Shown here piece after piece: positions 8,571-16,447 of a stretch of 64,000 nucleotides of DNA (positions are counted from its first letter, which is position 1; the number at the start of each line of letters is the position of its first letter). Source of the stretch: Actinospineispora acaciae DSM 45401 (GTDB taxonomy: Bacteria > Actinomycetota > Actinomycetes > Mycobacteriales > Pseudonocardiaceae); the NCBI RefSeq assembly GCF_000620785.1, contig NZ_JIAI01000006.1:310001-374000 (forward strand), given 5' to 3'. The notes beneath the pieces are model-generated. The model saw nothing but the letters and a program-made list of their open reading frames with translations, did not search any database and was not told where the DNA came from. The position numbers were made by a program, and so were the translations under genes.

Positions 8571-8700
8571 GCCTGGCTAACGAGGGCCTGGCTAACGAGG
8601 GCCTGGCTAACGAGGGCCTGGCTAACGAGGGCCTGGCTAACGAGGGCCTGGTTAACGAGGGCCTGGCTAACGAGGGCCTGGTTTGCGGCGGCCTGGTTAC
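8571..8700. repeat. 15-bp tandem repeat (minisatellite) between convergent genes
   Basis: The unit GCCTGGCTAACGAGG is repeated head to tail seven times from 8571 to 8675 with one C-to-T change in the sixth copy, followed by a diverged copy (8676-8690) and a partial one reaching the stop codon of the M23 peptidase. It fills most of the gap between whiG and the convergent peptidase gene. In one minus frame it would read as (ARPSL)n, but the peptidase stops before it and other frames carry stops, so it is probably non-coding. Confidence 0.9.
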
Positions 8701-9242
8701 GGGGGAGCGGCGGTGGCCGTCGGCGGCCAGGGCAGCAGCCGCACCGGTGCGCGGCGTACCAATTGCAGCGGGTCGAGGTACTCGCCGTCTCGGCGCAGGC
8801 CCCAGTGCAGGCAGGCCGGGGCCGGGCAGCCGAGGTGGCCGGGCGCGAGCGAACCGAGCGGTTGGCCCCGGCGCACCGGCTGGCCGCCCCGGACCAGCGC
8901 GGTCACCGGCTCGTAGGTGGTGCGCAGCCCGTCGGGGTGCTGGACGGACACGACGCCACGGTCGGCCAGCGGGCCCGCGTAGACGACCACACCGTCGCCG
9001 GCGGCCACCACCGGCTGGCCCGGGCTCCCGACCAGGTCCGCGCCGCGATGGCCAGGCCCGTACGGCCGGCTGGGCGGCTGGAACGGGCGGCTCACCGATG
9101 CCCGCGGCAACAGCGGCCACCCGTACCCACCCACCGGCCGCGTGTCCGCCACCGCCCCCGGAACCGGCCCGACCCCGCTGACCAGCACGATCGACAGGAC
9201 CGCGAGCGCGACCAACGCCCGCCCCCCGACCACATGACGCAT
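8697..9242 (-). CDS. M23 family metallopeptidase-like secreted protein
   Basis: A 181-residue secreted LytM/M23-type protein, convergent with whiG and divergent from rpsB, the usual place for this family in actinobacteria. It starts MRHVVGGRALVALAVLSIV (signal peptide), then a domain with HRGADLVGSPGQPVVAAGDG, carrying the first metal ligands His and Asp. At the place of the usual H-x-H motif it reads ACLHWGLRRDG, so the first His is Cys. It may be a peptidoglycan hydrolase with altered metal binding or a non-catalytic relative. A longer frame up to 9398 adds Gly-rich sequence before the signal peptide and is not preferred. Confidence 0.85.
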   Translation of the reverse strand: MRHVVGGRALVALAVLSIVLVSGVGPVPGAVADTRPVGGYGWPLLPRASVSRPFQPPSRPYGPGHRGADLVGSPGQPVVAAGDGVVVYAGPLADRGVVSVQHPDGLRTTYEPVTALVRGGQPVRRGQPLGSLAPGHLGCPAPACLHWGLRRDGEYLDPLQLVRRAPVRLLPWPPTATAAPP

Positions 9243-9636
9243 ACCCCGATCGTCCGCGCCCACCCCCCGAGCAAACGCACCACCCGCCCCACCCTGTGCA
9301 CAACCCGCCGCCCCATGGACAACTCCGCCCACAGCAACCATCCCGGCGCCACGCCCGCCCCCCGTCGGCGTACACTCGAACCGCGCCTCATGTGCCATGA
9401 GGTGACTTCGCGCGTCCGCGCAGCCCGCGCCAGTCCTCAGGGACCTCGGCCGGGAACGGCGCCCGGGCGGTCCCGCTGGTCAAGCGCACCACGACCAACG
9501 GGTCCGGGCGACGGCGCGGCGCCAGGGCGGTGCCACCCGGTACCGCGCCACAACCGCCCGCGTCACCGCACGCCCGCACCAGCACCCGGAGCGGCACAAG
9601 CGGCGGCGCCGAACACGAAGGGTGTGAGGGCAGGCC
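9243..9636. other. Intergenic region upstream of rpsB
   Basis: This 394-base gap between the divergent M23 gene and rpsB holds no convincing gene; the frames that cross it are compositional. A possible extended -10 (TACACT, 9371-9376) lies upstream of a short perfect hairpin (9386-9402), and rpsB is preceded by a GAGGGCAGG ribosome binding site. Confidence 0.6.
9386..9402 (+). promoter_or_regulatory. Perfect 7-bp inverted repeat in the presumed rpsB leader
   Basis: CCTCATG-TGC-CATGAGG forms a perfect 7-bp stem with a 3-base loop, about ten bases after a possible -10 hexamer (TACACT, 9371-9376) and 235 bases before rpsB. It could be an operator or a 5' structure of the leader; no S2-binding motif is recognised. 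Confidence 0.4.
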
Positions 9637-10539
9637 ATGGCCGTCGTCACCATGAAACAACTGCTCGACTCGGGCGTGCACTTCGGGCACCAGACGCGTC
9701 GCTGGAACCCGAAGATGAAGCGCTACATCTTCACCGAGCGCAACGGCATCTACATCATCGATCTCCAGCAGACCCTGTCCTACATCGACAGGGCCTACGA
9801 GTTCGTCCGCGAGACCGTCGCGCACGGCGGCTCGGTGCTGTTCATCGGCACCAAGAAGCAGGCCCAGGAGGCCATCGCGGACGAGGCCCAGCGGGTCAAC
9901 ATGCCCTACGTCAACCAGCGCTGGCTGGGCGGCATGCTCACCAACTTCCAGACCGTGCACAAGCGCCTCCAGCGGCTCAAGGAGCTGGAGTCGATGGAGC
10001 AGAGCGGTGGCTTCGAGGGTCGCACCAAGAAAGAGATCCTGATGCTGACCCGCGAGAAGGACAAGCTGGAGCGCACGCTCGGCGGCATCCGCGACATGGC
10101 CAAGGTGCCCAGCGCGGTGTGGGTGGTGGACACCAAGAAGGAGCACATCGCGGTCGGCGAGGCCCGCAAGCTGGGCATCCCGGTGGTGGCCATCCTGGAC
10201 ACCAACTGCGACCCGGACGAGGTCGACTACCCGATCCCGGGCAACGACGACGCGATCCGGTCGGCCTCGCTGCTCACCAAGGTGATCGCGCGCGCCGCGG
10301 CGGACGGCCTGATGGCGCGCGCCGCCAGGGCCAGGGGCTCCGAGGGCGAGGACAAGCCGGAGGCCGGCCCGGCCACCGATGAGCCGTTGGCCGAGTGGGA
10401 GCAGGAGCTGCTCTCCGGCGGCGGGTCGGACGGCGCCGCGCTCGGCACCGGCCAGCAGAGCCCCGACCCCAGCGACCCGGTGGCCGCCACCAGCGCCCCG
10501 ACCAGCAGCAGCAACGGCACCCCGCAGACCGTCGAATAA
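9637..10539 (+). CDS. rpsB: 30S ribosomal protein S2
   Basis: Ribosomal protein S2, needed for assembly of the small subunit and docking of S1. The start MAVVTMKQLLDSGVHFGHQTRRWNPKMK and the segments FIGTKKQAQEAI, YVNQRWLGGMLTNF and VVAILDTNCDPDEVDYPIPGNDDA are family hallmarks. At 300 residues it is longer than S2 of E. coli; the last 60 or so residues are a low-complexity Glu/Pro/Ser/Thr-rich tail, common in actinobacteria. It heads the rpsB-tsf-pyrH-frr-cdsA block. Confidence 0.98.
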   Translation: MAVVTMKQLLDSGVHFGHQTRRWNPKMKRYIFTERNGIYIIDLQQTLSYIDRAYEFVRETVAHGGSVLFIGTKKQAQEAIADEAQRVNMPYVNQRWLGGMLTNFQTVHKRLQRLKELESMEQSGGFEGRTKKEILMLTREKDKLERTLGGIRDMAKVPSAVWVVDTKKEHIAVGEARKLGIPVVAILDTNCDPDEVDYPIPGNDDAIRSASLLTKVIARAAADGLMARAARARGSEGEDKPEAGPATDEPLAEWEQELLSGGGSDGAALGTGQQSPDPSDPVAATSAPTSSSNGTPQTVE

Positions 10540-10639
10540 AAACGGCGTCCCGCCCGAGCGGCGCACGGAGCTGGCGCGAGCGCGAGGGCGGGCCGGCGAC
10601 TCACGAACAACGAGACCTAAGGACGGGTAGCACAACACC

Positions 10640-11476
10640 ATGGCGAACTACACGGCCGCGGACGTCAAGCGGCTCCGCGAGCTGACCGGCTCCGGGATGA
10701 TGGACTGCAAGAAGGCCCTGGAGGAGGCCGACGGCGACCTGGAGAAGGCCGTCGAGCTGCTCCGCATCAAGGGCGCCAAGGACGTGGGCAAGCGGGCCGA
10801 GCGGGCGACCTCCGCCGGCCTGGTGGCCGGGGAGAGCAGCCCGGAGGGCGGCACCCTGGTCGAGCTGCTCTGCGAGACCGACTTCGTGGCCAAGAGCGAC
10901 GACTTCGTGGCGCTGGCGGACAAGGTCCTCGCGGCCGCCGCCGAGCACACCCCCGCCGACGTGGACGCCCTCAGGGCCACCGCGCTCGACGGTGGCACGG
11001 TGGACGACGCCGTCCAGGCGCTGTCCGCCCGCATCGGGGAGAAGCTGCAGCTCAGCCGGTACGCGCACATGGACGGGCCGGTGGCGCTCTACCTGCACCG
11101 CCGGGCCACCGACCTGCCGCCCGCGATCGGCATCCTGGTCGCCTACAGCGGCGGCGGGGACGACGCGGCCGAGGTGGCGCGCGGGCTGGCCATGCACATC
11201 GCGGCCGCCCGCCCGCGCTTCGTCAACCGCGACGACGTGCCGGAGGAGCAGGTCGCCAACGAGCGCCGCATCGCCGAGGCCACCGCCCGCGAGGAGGGCA
11301 AGCCCGAGCAGGCCCTTCCCAAGATCATCGAGGGCCGGGTGAACGGCTTCTTCAAGGACGTCGTGCTGTTGGAGCAGGCCTCCGTGCACGAGTCCAAGAA
11401 GACCGTCAAGGCGGTGCTGGACGAGGCCGGCGTGAGCGTGAGCCGGTTCGCCCGCTTCGAGGTCGGCCAGGCCTGA
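10640..11476 (+). CDS. tsf: Translation elongation factor Ts
   Basis: EF-Ts exchanges GDP for GTP on EF-Tu. The N-terminal UBA-like domain reads VKRLRELTGSGMMDCKKALEEADGD, followed by the conserved core VELLCETDFVAKSDDF, where the TDFV motif contacts EF-Tu. It is 278 residues, normal for the bacterial long form. The 100-base gap after rpsB contains a GGACGGG ribosome binding site but no obvious terminator, so cotranscription with rpsB is expected. Confidence 0.98.
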   Translation: MANYTAADVKRLRELTGSGMMDCKKALEEADGDLEKAVELLRIKGAKDVGKRAERATSAGLVAGESSPEGGTLVELLCETDFVAKSDDFVALADKVLAAAAEHTPADVDALRATALDGGTVDDAVQALSARIGEKLQLSRYAHMDGPVALYLHRRATDLPPAIGILVAYSGGGDDAAEVARGLAMHIAAARPRFVNRDDVPEEQVANERRIAEATAREEGKPEQALPKIIEGRVNGFFKDVVLLEQASVHESKKTVKAVLDEAGVSVSRFARFEVGQA

Positions 11477-11477
11477 G

Positions 11478-12233
11478 GTGAGCGACGCAGACGGCGGTAG
11501 CCGCTCCGGATTCGAGGGCGGCTACCGCCGGGTGCTGCTCAAGCTCGGCGGCGAGATGTTCGGCGCCGGGTCCGTCGGCGTCGACCCGACGGTCGTGCAG
11601 GCGATCGCCCGCCAGATCTCCGACGTGGTGGCCGGCGGCGTCCAGGTGGCCGTGGTGATCGGCGGCGGCAACTTCTTCCGGGGCGCCCAGCTCACCGACG
11701 GGGGCATGGAACGCTCCCGGGCGGACTACATGGGCATGCTGGCCACGGTGATGAACTGCCTGGCGCTGCAGGACTTCCTGGAGCGCGAGCACGGCATCGA
11801 CACCCGGGTGCAGACGGCCATCACCATGGGCCAGGTCGCCGAGCCGTACATCCCACGGCGGGCCATCAGGCACCTGGAGAAGGGCCGCGTGGTGATCTTC
11901 GGCGCGGGCGTGGGCATGCCGTACTTCTCCACCGACACGGCCGGTGCCCAGCGCGCGCTGGAGATCGGTTGCGACGTGGTGCTGCTGGCCAAGGGCGTGG
12001 ACGGCGTCTACACCGCCGACCCCAAGCTCGACCCGGACGCGAAGATGTTCGACGAGGTCACGCACCGGGAAGTCCTGGAACGCGGGCTGAAGGTCGCGGA
12101 CGCCACGGCGTTCAGCCTGTGCATGGACAACAATATGCCGATCATCGTGTTCAACCTGCTGACCGAGGGCAACATCGGCCGGGCGGTGCGAGGTGAGAGG
12201 ATCGGCACCTTGGTCAGTACTCAGGGCGCCTGA
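11478..12233 (+). CDS. pyrH: UMP kinase
   Basis: Uridylate kinase of the amino-acid-kinase fold, making UDP from UMP in pyrimidine nucleotide synthesis. Key motifs are YRRVLLKLGGEMFG (phosphate-binding Lys), VVIGGGNFFRGA, RADYMGMLATVMN, and LLAKGVDGVYTADP with EVTHREVLE. The start is GTG at 11478, two bases after the tsf stop, so it is coupled to the translation-factor genes. It is 251 residues long, as usual for actinobacteria. Confidence 0.97.
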   Translation: MSDADGGSRSGFEGGYRRVLLKLGGEMFGAGSVGVDPTVVQAIARQISDVVAGGVQVAVVIGGGNFFRGAQLTDGGMERSRADYMGMLATVMNCLALQDFLEREHGIDTRVQTAITMGQVAEPYIPRRAIRHLEKGRVVIFGAGVGMPYFSTDTAGAQRALEIGCDVVLLAKGVDGVYTADPKLDPDAKMFDEVTHREVLERGLKVADATAFSLCMDNNMPIIVFNLLTEGNIGRAVRGERIGTLVSTQGA

Positions 12234-12270
12234 GTACGCCCACCAACACCCAGCAGCACCTGGAGCAGCC

Positions 12271-12828
12271 GTGATCGACGAGACTCTCTTCGAGGCCGAG
12301 GAGAAGATGGAAAAGGCCGTCTCGGTCACTCGGGAAGACCTCACCTCGGTGCGCACCGGCAGGGCCACCCCGGCCATGTTCTCCCGGATCGTGGTCGACT
12401 ACTACGGGGCGGCCACGCCGCTCAACCAGCTGGCCTCGGTGAACATCCCGGAAGCCCGGATGGCGGTGATCAAGCCTTACGACACCAGCCAGCTCAGGGC
12501 GATGGAGAAAGCGATCAGGGATTCCGACCTCGGGGTCAACCCGAGCAACGACGGCACCATCATCCGGGTGGTGATCCCGCAGCTGTCCGAGGAGCGCCGC
12601 CGCGAGATGGTCAAGGTCGCCAGGGGCAAGGGCGAGGACGGCAAGGTCTCGATCCGCAGCATCCGGCGCAAGGCCATGGAGGAGCTGCACCGGATCTCCA
12701 AGGAGGGCGAGGCCGGCGAGGACGAGGTGGCCCGCGCGGAGAAGGAGCTGCAGGGCGTCACCGACCGCTACGTCACGCAGGTGGACGATCTGGTCAAGCA
12801 CAAGGAAGCCGAGCTGCTCGAGGTGTGA
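12271..12828 (+). CDS. frr: Ribosome recycling factor
   Basis: RRF splits post-termination ribosomes together with EF-G. The protein from GTG 12271 is 185 residues, the standard length, and opens VIDETLFEAEEKMEKAVSVT; the family core RTGRATPAMFSRIVVDYYG and LKPYDTSQ-like segment (VIKPYDTSQLRAMEKAI) are present, as is SIRSIRRKAMEELHR. An upstream frame extension to 12193 overlaps pyrH and adds residues that do not fit the family. The gene ends in a GTGA overlap with cdsA. Confidence 0.97.
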   Translation: MIDETLFEAEEKMEKAVSVTREDLTSVRTGRATPAMFSRIVVDYYGAATPLNQLASVNIPEARMAVIKPYDTSQLRAMEKAIRDSDLGVNPSNDGTIIRVVIPQLSEERRREMVKVARGKGEDGKVSIRSIRRKAMEELHRISKEGEAGEDEVARAEKELQGVTDRYVTQVDDLVKHKEAELLEV

Positions 12829-13754
12829 GCGGCGTGTCATCTCACCCGACATCGGACGCGGCAGCTACCGGACCGATAATGGCCCGCGACGACCACCGAG
12901 GAGCGAGGAGGGCGGTGAGTCACGCCGAGGCGGGTCGGCCGCCTTCTCGACTGGGACGGGACCTTCCCGCCGCGATCCTCGTCGGCGTCGGCCTGGGCGC
13001 GGTGATCCTCATCAGCCTGTTCGTCGCCCGGCAGTGGTTCATCGCGGTGGTCGCCGTCGCGATCGCGGTGGCCACCTGGGAGCTGGCCGGCGCGCTGCGC
13101 AGCGGTGGCATCAAGATCGCCGTGTGGCCGGCGCTGGTCGGCGGCCAGGCGACGCTGTGGCTGGCGTGGCCGTTCGGGGCGCTGGGCGTGCTGTCGGCCG
13201 CCGCGGTGACGGCGCTGGCGTGCCTGCTGTGGCGGATGCGGGAGGGGCCGGACGGCTACCTGCGTGACGTCAGCGGGTCCCTGTTCACCGTCATCTACGT
13301 GCCGTTCTTCGCCGCGTTCGCCGCGATGTTGGTGCTGCCCTCGGACGGCACCGGCCGGGTGCTCACCTGGATGATCTGCGTGGTCGCCTCCGACGTCGGC
13401 GGCTACGCGGCGGGCGTGGTCGCCGGGCGCCACCCGCTGGCCCCCACGATCAGCCCGAAGAAGTCCTGGGAGGGGCTCGCCGGGTCGCTGGCCGCCGGCA
13501 TGGTGGCCGGCGCGCTGTGCGTGTCGCTGCTGCTGCACGGGCACTGGTGGCTGGGGGTGCCGCTGGGCGCGCTGCTGGTCGCGGTGGCCACGGCGGGCGA
13601 CCTGATCGAGTCGCTGGTCAAGCGCGACCTCGGCATCAAGGACATGGGCTCGCTGCTGCCAGGGCACGGCGGGCTGATGGAGCGGATGGACTCGCTGCTG
13701 CCCACCGCGATGCTGGCCTGGCTGCTGCTCAGCCTGTTCGTGCCGATCGGCTGA
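12825..13754 (+). CDS. cdsA: Phosphatidate cytidylyltransferase (CDP-diglyceride synthase)
   Basis: Integral membrane enzyme making CDP-diacylglycerol from phosphatidic acid and CTP, the branch point of phospholipid synthesis. About eight hydrophobic segments follow a polar N-terminus of about 45 residues. The C-terminal signature is present as SLVKRDLGIKDMGSLLPGHG followed by GLMERMDSLLP; the usual first Asp of the DR-x-D element is Glu here. The GTG start at 12825 overlaps the frr stop; ATG 12879 is an alternative. The stop overlaps the methyltransferase start. Confidence 0.93.
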   Translation: MSGVSSHPTSDAAATGPIMARDDHRGARRAVSHAEAGRPPSRLGRDLPAAILVGVGLGAVILISLFVARQWFIAVVAVAIAVATWELAGALRSGGIKIAVWPALVGGQATLWLAWPFGALGVLSAAAVTALACLLWRMREGPDGYLRDVSGSLFTVIYVPFFAAFAAMLVLPSDGTGRVLTWMICVVASDVGGYAAGVVAGRHPLAPTISPKKSWEGLAGSLAAGMVAGALCVSLLLHGHWWLGVPLGALLVAVATAGDLIESLVKRDLGIKDMGSLLPGHGGLMERMDSLLPTAMLAWLLLSLFVPIG

Positions 13755-14479
13755 TGCGCGTGAGCCCGGTGCCCAGCCCGAACATCTGGCACTGGCCCGA
13801 GGTCTACGAGCGGGAGAACCGGGCGCAGGACGCGGCCGGCGCGATCTGGGCGGCGCTGCGCGAGGTGACGGACTGGGCCGGCGCCGACGTGGTGGACGTC
13901 GGCTGTGGGGACGGCTATCACCTGCCGATGTTCGCCCGCACCGCGCGCACCGTGACCGGCATCGAGCCACACCCGCCGCTGGTCGCCCGGGCCGAGCAAC
14001 GAGTCGCCGGATTCGAGAACATCAAGGTGCGAGAAGCCGGCGCCGAGCTGTTGCCGCTCAAGGAGAGCAGCGCAGACCTGGTGCACGCCCGTACCGCCTA
14101 CTTCTTCGGCCCGGGCTGCGAGCCGGGGCTGGCCGAGGCCGACCGGGTGCTGCGCCCCGGCGGCGTGCTCGCCATCGTCGACCTCGACGGCACCCGGGGC
14201 CCGTACGGCGACTGGATGCGCGCCGACCTGCCGCGCTACCGGCCGGCCGAGGTGGAACGGTTCTTCGAACGGCGCGGGTTCACCCTGCGGCGGGTGGACA
14301 CCGAGTGGCGGTTCCCGGACCGCGACAGCCTGGAGGCGGTGCTGGCCATCGAGTTCTCCGCGCCGGTGGCCCGCCGCGCCATCGCCGCCACCGAGGGCCT
14401 GACGCTGCCCGTCGGCTACCGCCTGCACACCCGGCGCAAGCCCTCCGGCCTGCTGGTCCCCGGCGGCCGGATCAGGTGA
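13754..14479 (+). CDS. Class I SAM-dependent methyltransferase
   Basis: A 241-residue methyltransferase with Rossmann-like fold. Motif I is VVDVGCGDGYHLPMF, the acidic loop is TGIEPHPPL, and the post-I segments ESSADLVHARTAYFFG and LRPGGVLAIVDLDG follow the ubiquinone/menaquinone-type pattern. The substrate cannot be read from sequence. ATG 13754 shares its A with the cdsA stop codon, so it is translated as the last gene of the rpsB-cdsA unit. Its 3' end overlaps the convergent Rieske gene by eight bases. Confidence 0.88.
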   Translation: MRVSPVPSPNIWHWPEVYERENRAQDAAGAIWAALREVTDWAGADVVDVGCGDGYHLPMFARTARTVTGIEPHPPLVARAEQRVAGFENIKVREAGAELLPLKESSADLVHARTAYFFGPGCEPGLAEADRVLRPGGVLAIVDLDGTRGPYGDWMRADLPRYRPAEVERFFERRGFTLRRVDTEWRFPDRDSLEAVLAIEFSAPVARRAIAATEGLTLPVGYRLHTRRKPSGLLVPGGRIR

Positions 14480-14942
14480 GCCGCAGGGTGCCGCCGTCCG
14501 CGCTGACCTTCTTGGCATCCAGCGGGCGCTTGGCCGGCCCGTTCGCCACCGAGCCGTCCGCGATCTTGTACTTGCTGCCGTGGCATGGGCAGTTGATCGT
14601 CCCGCCGGCCACCGCGTTCACCGTGCAGCCCTGGTGCGTGCACACCGCCGAGAACGCCTTGAACTGACCGGCCGCCGGCTGCGTCACCACCACCTTCTGG
14701 TCGGCGAACACCTTCCCGCCGCCCACCGGCACCGAGCTGGCCGGCCCCAACGTCGCGCCGCCCTGGGCGGCGGCGTTGTCGGGTGCGGGCGCGTCGTTCG
14801 CGGCGGGCGCCGAGGACGCCGAGCCGCCGCCCCCCGACGCCGAGTAGGTCGAGCAGCCGGTGACGATCAGCGCGCTGGCCGCGCCCCCGGCGGCGAGCGC
14901 GGCACGACGATTCAGCGGGTTCGGCGGGTTCTGGTAGGTCAC
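14472..14942 (-). CDS. Rieske 2Fe-2S lipoprotein
   Basis: An exported 156-residue Rieske-type iron-sulfur protein. After MTYQNPPNPLNRRAALAAGG comes a twin-Arg-like, hydrophobic signal ending in a lipobox (LIVTGCS), a Ser/Ala/Pro linker, and the cluster motifs CTHQGC and CPCHGS, whose two Cys and two His are intact. It should transfer electrons at the outer face of the membrane. It is the third gene of a three-gene unit with a DUF6529 membrane protein and an anchored secreted protein, which together suggest a small extracytoplasmic electron-transfer module. Confidence 0.92.
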   Translation of the reverse strand: MTYQNPPNPLNRRAALAAGGAASALIVTGCSTYSASGGGGSASSAPAANDAPAPDNAAAQGGATLGPASSVPVGGGKVFADQKVVVTQPAAGQFKAFSAVCTHQGCTVNAVAGGTINCPCHGSKYKIADGSVANGPAKRPLDAKKVSADGGTLRLT

Positions 14943-14969
14943 GTCGTAGTGTCCTTCCTCGTGGTGGGA

Positions 14970-15746
14970 TCAGAGGTGCACGCCCTGCTTGCTGAACAGC
15001 CAGAACGCGGAGGACGCCCACAGCGCCACCAGGATGGTGAACACCAGTCCGCCGAACAAGGGGACCGCCCACTTCGGCGTCCCAGGCCGGGTGAGCGAGA
15101 GCATCTTGGTGGTGAACGCGCCGTAGAACAGGCAGCCGGCCAGTGAGTGCAGCAGCACCCGGGTGCTGTCGGCCTGGAAGCCGAACGCGAACAGGCAGTG
15201 CATCGCCACCGGGACGCTGACCAGCACCGCGATCCGCCCCGACCACCTGTGCAGGCCCGCGACCCAGCCCGGCGCGCCCTTGCGCCGGTACATCAGCCTC
15301 GCGGTGATCGGCTGGAGCAGCGCGAACACCCCGGCGACGCTGGCCAGCCAGGCCTTGACGTAACCGGGCCCGGAGAACCCCGCCAGGTTGACCGCGTAGC
15401 CGGTCGGCTCGTGCATCCGCCCGTACACGCCGAGCCCGACGGACACGATCGCGCCGATGAGCACCGAGGTCAGGAGCACGGCGGCGCGGGGCCGGGGCGC
15501 CGGCTTGCTCCTGCGGTGCCGCTCGGCGGCCGGGCGTTGCGGGCGCTCGCGGGGTTCTTCCTCCGGCTCCTCCCGCTGCTCGCGCGCCGGTGGCGTCGTC
15601 TCCTTGCGGGGGCCGGGCACGGTGATCCGGCTGGTCACCGGGTCGCCCGTCGGGTGCCCGCCGAGGGTGCGGACGCCCTGCGCGGGCAGCGGGGTGGTGA
15701 GCGGATCGGAGTCGATGATCCTGGGCGGTTCCTCGTGCCGGCTCAT
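14970..15746 (-). CDS. DUF6529-like polytopic membrane protein
   Basis: A 258-residue membrane protein. About 90 polar Pro/Arg/Glu-rich residues are followed by five or six hydrophobic helices (from AAVLLTSVLIGAIVSVGLGV to the C-terminal FWLFSKQGVHL). His residues sit in predicted helices (GLHRWSGRIAVL, AMHCLFAFGF, LLHSLAGCLFYG), resembling a b561/ferric-reductase-like haem four-helix bundle. It lies between a secreted partner, overlapping it by ATGA, and the Rieske lipoprotein, so I infer a membrane cytochrome passing electrons to or from the Rieske protein. Haem binding is not proven. Confidence 0.75.
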   Translation of the reverse strand: MSRHEEPPRIIDSDPLTTPLPAQGVRTLGGHPTGDPVTSRITVPGPRKETTPPAREQREEPEEEPRERPQRPAAERHRRSKPAPRPRAAVLLTSVLIGAIVSVGLGVYGRMHEPTGYAVNLAGFSGPGYVKAWLASVAGVFALLQPITARLMYRRKGAPGWVAGLHRWSGRIAVLVSVPVAMHCLFAFGFQADSTRVLLHSLAGCLFYGAFTTKMLSLTRPGTPKWAVPLFGGLVFTILVALWASSAFWLFSKQGVHL

Positions 15747-16267
15747 CGGGCGCCACCGCCGTTGCGGCCGGCCGGCGGGGCGGGGATGGCGGCCGCCGGG
15801 CCGGGGGTCGCGGAGTACTGCCACTTCGCGCCGTTGACCGACGCCGTCCCGGTCACCTTGCCGTCGCGCAGCTCGCCGGTCAGCTCGTTGGCGCCCTTGC
15901 CGCGCAGGGTCATCGACGCGCCGTCCACCCGGCCCTCGAACCAGCTCTCCAGCTTCTTGCCGTCGCACACGTAGCCTCGGGCGTTGCCGTCCGTGATCGT
16001 GATCGCCACCGTCGCCTCGCCGCCCTTGCGCCCGGCGGTACGGCCGTTGAACGCGCCGGTCACGGGCAGCGCGGCGGGGGCGGGCACGGCCGCGACGGCG
16101 GGGGGAGCGGCCGGGGCTGGGGAGCTGCCGGCGGCGTTGGACACGGCTGGGTCGTGCGTCTGGGCTGCCAGCTTGCGGCCGGCGTACATGTTCACCGCCA
16201 GCAGCGCGATGGCCAGGACGGCCATGCACAGCATGGTGAGGATCGGCCCTCGGGACCTCATGATCAT
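15743..16267 (-). CDS. Membrane-anchored secreted protein of unknown function
   Basis: A 174-residue protein starting MIMRSRGPILTMLCMAVLAI, with one N-terminal hydrophobic helix, an Ala/Pro-rich linker and a small beta-rich outer domain. That domain holds an ITDGNARGYVCDGKKLESWF segment and a repeated T-G-E-L/T-G-T-A pattern seen in beta-sandwich lipoproteins. I do not recognise the family. It is the first gene of the unit with the DUF6529 and Rieske genes, and its stop overlaps the next start, so it probably works with that electron-transfer pair. Confidence 0.75.
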   Translation of the reverse strand: MIMRSRGPILTMLCMAVLAIALLAVNMYAGRKLAAQTHDPAVSNAAGSSPAPAAPPAVAAVPAPAALPVTGAFNGRTAGRKGGEATVAITITDGNARGYVCDGKKLESWFEGRVDGASMTLRGKGANELTGELRDGKVTGTASVNGAKWQYSATPGPAAAIPAPPAGRNGGGAR

Positions 16268-16388
16268 CGCTCCAGGTCGGGGGTGAGCTCTGTATCCAGG
16301 CTCTACACGGACGGGGCCCGCGATCGGTTCACCGCGCCGGCGGCTTTCCGGGCATCACGCCCGCGCGCGTCAGACGGCGGCATCGTGA

Positions 16389-16403
16389 TTTCAACCATTG
16401 AAA
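16389..16403. promoter_or_regulatory. Operator-like inverted repeat upstream of the sugar ABC operon
   Basis: TTTCAA-CCA-TTGAAA is a perfect 6+6 inverted repeat, 45 bases before the permease start at 16448 and in the gap shared with the divergent Rieske operon. AT-rich symmetry in this GC-rich stretch suggests a repressor or activator site. Confidence 0.4.
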
Positions 16404-16447
16404 CGTGTGGCTTGCCGCACATCGGCGCCGATGGAGATTCTCCTGCC

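Noticed and set aside
8571..8700. CRISPR array
   Set aside because: The 15-bp units are directly adjacent with no spacers, and no cas gene is present.
8563..9375. Minus-strand frame reading (ARPSL)n through the 15-bp repeat into the peptidase region
   Set aside because: It is in a different frame from the real M23 gene, which stops at 8697; the repeat peptide is a by-product of the DNA repeat.
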